From Desulfonema magnum (lineage in GTDB: Bacteria; Desulfobacterota; Desulfobacteria; Desulfobacterales; 4be13), in the NCBI RefSeq assembly GCF_017377395.1, contig NZ_CP061800.1, forward strand, positions 1,674,001 through 1,738,000: DNA of 64,000 nucleotides, in the 5' to 3' direction. Position numbers and translations under genes: made by a program. Shown one piece after another: positions 59,506 to 64,000 of this stretch (position 1 is the stretch's first letter; each line of letters starts with the position of its first letter). The notes under the pieces are model-generated. The model did not search any database. It was not told the origin of the DNA and worked only from the letters and a program-made list of their open reading frames with translations.

Positions 59506-59792
59506 TGGATAATGTATTTCTATATTCCGGTTTATTTTTGGCTGTCATAATGGCCCTCTCGTTATACAGAGCGGTCCTGGGTCCCACTGTTCTGGATCGT
59601 CTGATCGGTGTGAACGCCATCGGAAGCAAAACAACTGTTCTGCTGATTCTCATCGGGCTGATCTACGAAAAAGTGGATATGTTTGTTGATATTGCCCTTG
59701 CATATGCCATGCTGAATTTTATCGCTGTGCTCGCGGCCTCAAGATATTTTCAGAAAAGAAAGGGGTTATATGATGAACAGGAGACAAAGTAG
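59505..59792 (+). CDS. mrpF: Mrp-type Na+/H+ antiporter subunit F
   Basis: A 95-residue subunit with three helices. YRAVLGPTVLDRLIGVNAIG is the conserved core, followed by DIALAYAMLNFIAVLAASRY. Normal length. Coupled to mrpE (TAATG) and adjoining mrpG without a gap. Confidence 0.93.
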   Translation: MDNVFLYSGLFLAVIMALSLYRAVLGPTVLDRLIGVNAIGSKTTVLLILIGLIYEKVDMFVDIALAYAMLNFIAVLAASRYFQKRKGLYDEQETK

Positions 59793-60104
59793 ATGAATAT
59801 CATTGTCACCATATTTTTAATATGCGGTCTGATTTTTTTTTTCGGCGGAGCTGTCGGCATTATTCGTTTTCCGGATTTTTATTCCCGCCTTCACCCCGCC
59901 GGAAAGCTTGATACCATGGGGCTTCTGATGACGATGTTGGCCATGGCGTTATACTCGCTTCATGATTTTTGCGTTGCGTCCGTACTCACCAGCCTGAAAA
60001 TTATCCTGATCGTTGTATTTGTTTTTATCACAAGCCCCACAGCCACCCATGCCATTGTTGACGCGGGCGTGAGAGCCGGGCTTGAACCATGGACAAAGGA
60101 ATAA
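59793..60104 (+). CDS. mrpG: Mrp-type Na+/H+ antiporter subunit G
   Basis: A 103-residue subunit with three helices. FFFGGAVGIIRFPDFYSRLH with PAGKLDTMG is the family signature, and FVFITSPTATHAI is the third helix. It begins on the base after the mrpF stop. Confidence 0.93.
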   Translation: MNIIVTIFLICGLIFFFGGAVGIIRFPDFYSRLHPAGKLDTMGLLMTMLAMALYSLHDFCVASVLTSLKIILIVVFVFITSPTATHAIVDAGVRAGLEPWTKE

Positions 60105-60107
60105 GGC

Positions 60108-60353
60108 ATGATTTGGCAACTGGATATTGTTATTCTTACATTTGTCGTCATCTGCGGAATCGGTGCGATAAGTGTCAGAGACCTTTTAGGAGCCAGTATT
60201 CTCTTCGGCGCGTACAGTTTCATGATGTGCCTGCTCTGGGCCATAATGGGAGCCGTTGATGTGGCTTTTACTGAGGCATCGGTGGGCGCAGGGGTCAGCA
60301 CTGTGCTATTTGTGGCTGCTGTTTTTCGCACCACAAGGAAAACCAAGGATTGA
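60108..60353 (+). CDS. DUF4040 / MbhD-type antiporter subunit
   Basis: An 81-residue protein with two to three helices (RDLLGASILFGAYSFMMCLL, then AFTEASVGAGVSTVLFVAAV). This DUF4040 pattern is the MbhD-like module that elsewhere is the C-terminal part of MrpA or a separate subunit after MrpG. Subunits B, C and the large antiporter-like A/D should follow but are absent; repeats begin at 60370. Confidence 0.82.
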   Translation: MIWQLDIVILTFVVICGIGAISVRDLLGASILFGAYSFMMCLLWAIMGAVDVAFTEASVGAGVSTVLFVAAVFRTTRKTKD

Positions 60354-61069
60354 GAATTAAAAAACAACGCCCTGACATTCACAACAGACAATCAGCAGAT
60401 CGAAAAGTTTCCGGGCTGCGCGCAAAACAACAGAGAAATTCGGCTGTTTTCCCGGACGAAATACTCCCCCGCAGGAAAAAGCAGGGTTTCTTCCCCGTCC
60501 GCCCTTGCCCCGCGGGGCTCTGAAAACTTTTTCGATCTACAGACAATATCAGGAACAAAACTCCGGAGTGCCAAACTTTCAGTTTGGCAGCAGACAATAT
60601 TCGGAAACAAAACTCCGGAGTGCCAAACTTACAGTTTGGCAGCAGACAATATTCGGAAACAAAACTCCGGAGTGCCAAACTTACAGTTTGGCAAGACCTC
60701 AGTTCCCCTTCGCCAAACTACCTCCTCTGCCTCCCCTGCCAAACTGCAAGTTTGGCACTCCTTTTTTGAAAATGTCAGTAGATCGAAAAGTTTTCGGACT
60801 GTCGCGGGACAGACACGGCGAACGGGGGAGAAACCCGGCTTTTTCCGGCGGGGGGAGCCTTCTGTCCGGGGAAAAAAAGCCGGGTTTCTCTGCCATGCCG
60901 CACACAGTCCGGAAACTTTTAGATCTACTGAATGTAAGAAAAAATCTGACAACAAAATCAGAAATCGTCTAATTGACACTTTTTCTCCTTTCACATATTT
61001 TACAAGGAAAAGCTGAAGGGGATATCATATAACCCCGAATGAACCCAACCCTATAAAAGGAGGAGTGTT
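60354..61069. repeat. Nested palindromes and tandem repeats after the Mrp block
   Basis: Two palindromic elements bounded by AGATCGAAAAGTTTTCGG-type ends lie at about 60397-60543 and 60778-60927; the second contains the AAACCCGGCTTTTT arms. Between them a 49-bp unit (GCAGACAATATTCGGAAACA, AAACTCCGGAGTGCCAAAC, TTACAGTTTG) is repeated three times. No gene is seen; ORFs here reflect the repeats. Confidence 0.75.
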
Positions 61070-62623
61070 ATGCACGAAGAAAAATCAGGACAGGGCAAGA
61101 GTTTTTCTCAAAAAGCAGGTCTCTGCCTGGGACTATTACTGTTTTTTGTGATGTTGCTGTTTGATCTGGATCCGGGAAAACCTATCGTTACCCGAATGGC
61201 TGCTGTGGCGACCCTCATGGCTGTCTGGTGGATCACAGACGCGATTCCTCTCTTTGCCACTGCGTTGCTGCCAATGCTTCTCTATCCTTTGCTGGGAATT
61301 TTAAATGGAAAATCCACTGCTCCCATCTATATCAACAGCACGATTTTTCTGTTCATGGGCGGTTTCATGATCGCGCTGACAATGGAAAAATGGAACCTGC
61401 ATAAACGAATCGCACTTTTTATCATACGCCTCATCGGCGGAGGTCCCTCGCGAATTGTGCTGGGCTTCATGGTGGCCGCGGCATTCCTGTCCATGTGGAT
61501 ATCCAACACAGCCACCGCCATCATGATGGTTCCCATTGGCATGGCAATCATATCTCAGATGGAGGCCAAATTTAGTGCTGAGGAGACACATAAATTCACA
61601 GTGGGTCTGATGCTTGGCATTGCTTACGCGTGTTCCCTGGGAGGTGTTGCCACACTCGTGGGAACGCCCCCGAATCTTTCCTTTGCACGAATATTTGAAA
61701 TAACATTTCCGGAAGCCCAGCCTATTGCGTTTGGGACCTGGTTTATTATGGGTCTGCCATTGTGCGCGGTTATGCTGGGAATCGTCTGGGTTATGCTCAC
61801 AAAAATATTTTTCCGTGTCCCGGCCCACATCACTGTTGACAAATCCATCGTGGATAAAGAATATGATGATCTGGGTTCCATGAGTTTTGAGGAAAAATCT
61901 GTACTCATTATCTTTTTTCTCACTGCTTTTTTATGGGTGTTCAGAAAGAAATTGAATCTCGGATTTTTCTCCATACCCGGATGGTCCGAACTGATGCCTT
62001 ATCCCAGACTGATTGATGACGGAACTGTGGCCTTGTTTATGGCGATGATTCTGTTTCTGATTCCGACCCGGAGCAGAGATGCTGAATCGCCCACAGTCAT
62101 GGGGCCTGATGTGATCAGAAATCTTCCCTGGAACATCGTGCTTCTTTTTGGGGGCGGGTTTGCACTGGCAAAGGGATTTCAGGTTACCGGACTTTCAACA
62201 CTGATCGGTAATAAATTTTCAGGGCTTGCCGGCATGTCTCCCATTCTCATGATCCTCATTCTTTGCTTTAGTCTTACTTTTTTAACCGAACTGACATCAA
62301 ACACCGCGACCACAGAAATGATTCTCCCGATTTTGGCCTCCGTAGCTTTTGCCATGAAGACAAATCCGCTGATGCTGATGATCCCGGCGACACTTTCAGC
62401 GTCCTGCGCTTTTATGATGCCGGTTGCCACGCCGCCCAATGCAATTGTCTTTGGCAGCGGGCGCATTAAAATAGCGGAAATGGCAAAAGTGGGAATATTT
62501 ATCAATATCATCGGTGTGTTTGTAATTACCGCGTTGTTCTATATCATCGGAACCGCGATATTCTCCATTGACCCCAATATTTTCCCTGAATGGGCAAAGC
62601 ATATGGGAACAGGCGCACATTAA
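61070..62623 (+). CDS. DASS-family (SLC13) Na+/anion symporter
   Basis: A 517-residue inner-membrane carrier with 11-12 helices. Both sodium-site SNT motifs are visible: FLSMWISNTATAIMMVPIGM and FLTELTSNTATTEMILPILA. The substrate loops LGGVATLVGTPPNLSFARIF and CAFMMPVATPPNAIVFGSGR are typical. It probably imports dicarboxylates or sulfate with Na+. AAAGGAGGAGTGTT precedes the ATG. Together with Nqr and Mrp it supports a sodium economy. Confidence 0.92.
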   Translation: MHEEKSGQGKSFSQKAGLCLGLLLFFVMLLFDLDPGKPIVTRMAAVATLMAVWWITDAIPLFATALLPMLLYPLLGILNGKSTAPIYINSTIFLFMGGFMIALTMEKWNLHKRIALFIIRLIGGGPSRIVLGFMVAAAFLSMWISNTATAIMMVPIGMAIISQMEAKFSAEETHKFTVGLMLGIAYACSLGGVATLVGTPPNLSFARIFEITFPEAQPIAFGTWFIMGLPLCAVMLGIVWVMLTKIFFRVPAHITVDKSIVDKEYDDLGSMSFEEKSVLIIFFLTAFLWVFRKKLNLGFFSIPGWSELMPYPRLIDDGTVALFMAMILFLIPTRSRDAESPTVMGPDVIRNLPWNIVLLFGGGFALAKGFQVTGLSTLIGNKFSGLAGMSPILMILILCFSLTFLTELTSNTATTEMILPILASVAFAMKTNPLMLMIPATLSASCAFMMPVATPPNAIVFGSGRIKIAEMAKVGIFINIIGVFVITALFYIIGTAIFSIDPNIFPEWAKHMGTGAH

Positions 62624-62694
62624 CTCATTAATAAGCAAACGATGCTGATAAGTACATAATAATAAGTTTTCCGATATTTGCTTATAATAAAGAT

Positions 62695-62835
62695 GCAATA
62701 CACAGGACAAAAAGTTGCGATGCGGGGAAGAAACCCGGCTTTTATCGGGAAAGAAACCCGGCTTTTTTTACCGGAATGATGCGTCTCGTAAAGGAAAAAC
62801 CCGGGTTTCTCCGCATCTCGCAGAAAAAACTTTTG
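62695..62835. repeat. AAACCCGGCTTTTT hairpin element, copy 4
   Basis: ACACAGGACAAAAAGTTGCG, then GAAACCCGGCTTTT twice, then AAAAACCCGGGTTTCTCCG. The left part matches the element at 15458 over about 40 bases. It lies between the DASS gene and the substrate-binding protein gene and may terminate the former. Confidence 0.65.
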
Positions 62836-62879
62836 CTCAGGTACTTACTTAACTGTTCATTGGTAATGAGGAGAAAAAA

Positions 62880-64000
62880 ATGAGAAACAGATTAAAAAAA
62901 ATTATAGTCCTGGCCCTTGTGATTTTTGCCGGGGGATTCTGCCATGCCGAAGCTTCACAGGAACCGCTTGTTATCGGGGTTCCGCTGCCATTGTCCGGCA
63001 ATCTGAAAGAATTTGGCATTATAATGAAGAATTCTTTTGAAATGGCTGCGGAATCTGTCAACAAAACCGGAGGGATCAATGGCCGCCCTCTGGAGATCGT
63101 GTTTGCCGATGACGGAGGCGAGGCTTCGACAGAGCATGTTTTCAGCAAACTGGTTCCTTCTTCCAAATCCGTTATGCTGGTGGGAGGCTACCAAAGCGAC
63201 CGGACTTACCGCATGGCAAAAATGGCGGAAAAAAAAGATGTGCCGTTTCTTATCTGCACCGCTTCTGCTGACAAGATATCCCAGAAGGGTTGGAAGAATA
63301 TTTACAGACTGAATCCTCCCATCAGTGAATATACAAAAGGGCTGGAGGATTTCTGGATTAAAAATTTCAAACCAAAATCCATGGCCATTATTTATGAGAA
63401 CAGTATGTTCGGAACGGACGGCGCGCTCAGAATGATTGAGTTTTGCCAAGATCAGGTCATTGAGATACGCGCGCATTTTGATTATGATAAGACAAAGATA
63501 AGCCCGACCTATTTCCGTTCATTGGTCGCGCCTTTGACAGAAGAGCCTCCTGATGTGATTTATATGGTCTCTTACCTTGAAGATGCCGTGGGCCTTGTCA
63601 AAGCGATTCGCGGATTGAATATCAGTTCACTGCTGTGCGGCGGAGCCGGCGGTTTTACACTGGAGGAATTTGTCAGAAGAGCAGGGGATTCCGCGAACAA
63701 CATGCTCACAGCAGCCTTATGGTCCTGGCATGCGGCCTATCCCGGAGCAAAGGAATATTACACTCAGTACACCGGGCGTCACACCAGATCACCGGACTAT
63801 CACGGCGCAGAAGCGTATTCGGCCCTGTTTGTGGCTTCGGACGCTCTGAAACGGGCAAAAACCTTCAGCCCGAAACACATCAGGGAAGCGTTGAATCATA
63901 CATTTATGAAGACCCCGTTCGGGCCGGTCAAATTTTACTCATATGATGATTTTGAGAGACAAAACAGTGTCAATACACTGGTTTTGCAAATTATTAACGG
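62880..64000 (+). CDS. ABC-type periplasmic substrate-binding protein (branched-chain amino-acid type), 3' cut by window
   Basis: The frame opens at ATG 62880 behind ATGAGGAG and runs without a stop to the end, 373 codons. Signal peptide 1-23 (KKIIVLALVIFAGGFCHAEA). The Peripla_BP_6/LivJ-like fold shows LVIGVPLPLSGNLKEFGIIM, NKTGGINGRPLEIVFADDGG, PFLICTASADKISQKGWKNI, YRLNPP and GTDGALRMIEF. It should deliver an amino acid, amide or aromatic acid to an ABC transporter encoded beyond the window. Confidence 0.9.
   Translation, partial: MRNRLKKIIVLALVIFAGGFCHAEASQEPLVIGVPLPLSGNLKEFGIIMKNSFEMAAESVNKTGGINGRPLEIVFADDGGEASTEHVFSKLVPSSKSVMLVGGYQSDRTYRMAKMAEKKDVPFLICTASADKISQKGWKNIYRLNPPISEYTKGLEDFWIKNFKPKSMAIIYENSMFGTDGALRMIEFCQDQVIEIRAHFDYDKTKISPTYFRSLVAPLTEEPPDVIYMVSYLEDAVGLVKAIRGLNISSLLCGGAGGFTLEEFVRRAGDSANNMLTAALWSWHAAYPGAKEYYTQYTGRHTRSPDYHGAEAYSALFVASDALKRAKTFSPKHIREALNHTFMKTPFGPVKFYSYDDFERQNSVNTLVLQIIN

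Noticed and set aside
60505..61016. Several plus- and minus-strand frames in the region after the Mrp genes
   Set aside because: They translate the 49-bp tandem repeats and palindromes (SGVPNLQFGS-type repeats) and have no ribosome sites.
1..64000. tRNA or rRNA genes
   Set aside because: No T-loop plus acceptor-stem pattern or rRNA block was recognised by eye; a covariance search would be decisive.

Overview
The window looks like accessory-rich chromosome of a marine or sediment anaerobe, most likely a sulfate-reducing Desulfobacterota of the Desulfonema/Desulfobacteraceae type. This is inferred from sodium-based bioenergetics (NqrE/NqrF, an Mrp antiporter block, two SLC13-type symporters), ferredoxin-linked 2-oxoacid metabolism, very large secreted modular proteins, and heavy loads of toxin-antitoxin genes, Uma2/Rpn/DUF29 genes and palindromic repeats. 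No rRNA or tRNA gene was recognised.

Region 1 (1-8.3 kb) is dominated by a secreted protein gene on the minus strand, read 8273 to 990. It is cut in two by a 1594-bp insertion sequence (3010-4603) with a 5-bp target duplication. Removing the IS and one duplication restores one 1894-codon frame: signal peptide, beta-helix, InlB-like repeats, papain-like protease, dockerin. A relic of a paralogue's C-terminus, with its terminator, lies just downstream.

Region 2 (8.3-14.2 kb) contains four diverged copies of that gene's 5' leader. The three extra copies retain only decayed signal-peptide starts. Between them sit plus-strand defence/addiction genes: a VapBC-like pair, a PIN toxin with a 55-aa partner, DUF6602, a YcgL-domain gene, DUF29 and a frameshifted Rpn nuclease. 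A 155-bp MITE sits inside the fourth leader.

Region 3 (14.2-24.8 kb) has an SLC13-type permease, an attC-like site after a 51-aa ORF, a DUF4234/SHOCT membrane protein, hicAB, a cold-shock/DUF1294 protein, 1.5 kb of nested repeats, nqrE-nqrF behind a near-consensus promoter, and a REC-GGDEF protein.

Region 4 (24.9-32.1 kb) has an unrecognised three-gene operon ending in a retropepsin-like protease, a further orphan gene, murA, comEC, and relics of XisH and an IS630 transposase.

Region 5 (32.1-43.8 kb) has a subtilase with cohesin and dockerin modules, tandem hairpins, two KilA-N genes with duplicated promoter, operator and Shine-Dalgarno hairpin, a DUF29 gene split by a 90-bp MITE, and a TPS-TPR-CHAT fusion.

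Region 6 (44.0-54.8 kb) has a LysE exporter, an incomplete 2-oxoacid:acceptor oxidoreductase operon (gamma, GltD-like/ferredoxin fusion, alpha; no beta), a membrane protein plus YkgJ cluster protein, a chemoreceptor, a RelE/HigA-like pair and two Uma2 nucleases that share a recently homogenised segment.

Region 7 (54.9-64 kb) has an aminopeptidase P, heptamer repeats, a cyclic-nucleotide-binding protein, a cytidylate-kinase-like protein, a 12-copy 68-bp tandem array, mrpEFG plus a DUF4040 gene, a DASS symporter, and the start of a periplasmic substrate-binding protein that runs off the window.

The strongest leads are the reconstructed split protease gene, the four-fold leader duplication, the retropepsin operon, the duplicated KilA-N regulatory leader and the secreted TPS-CHAT fusion.
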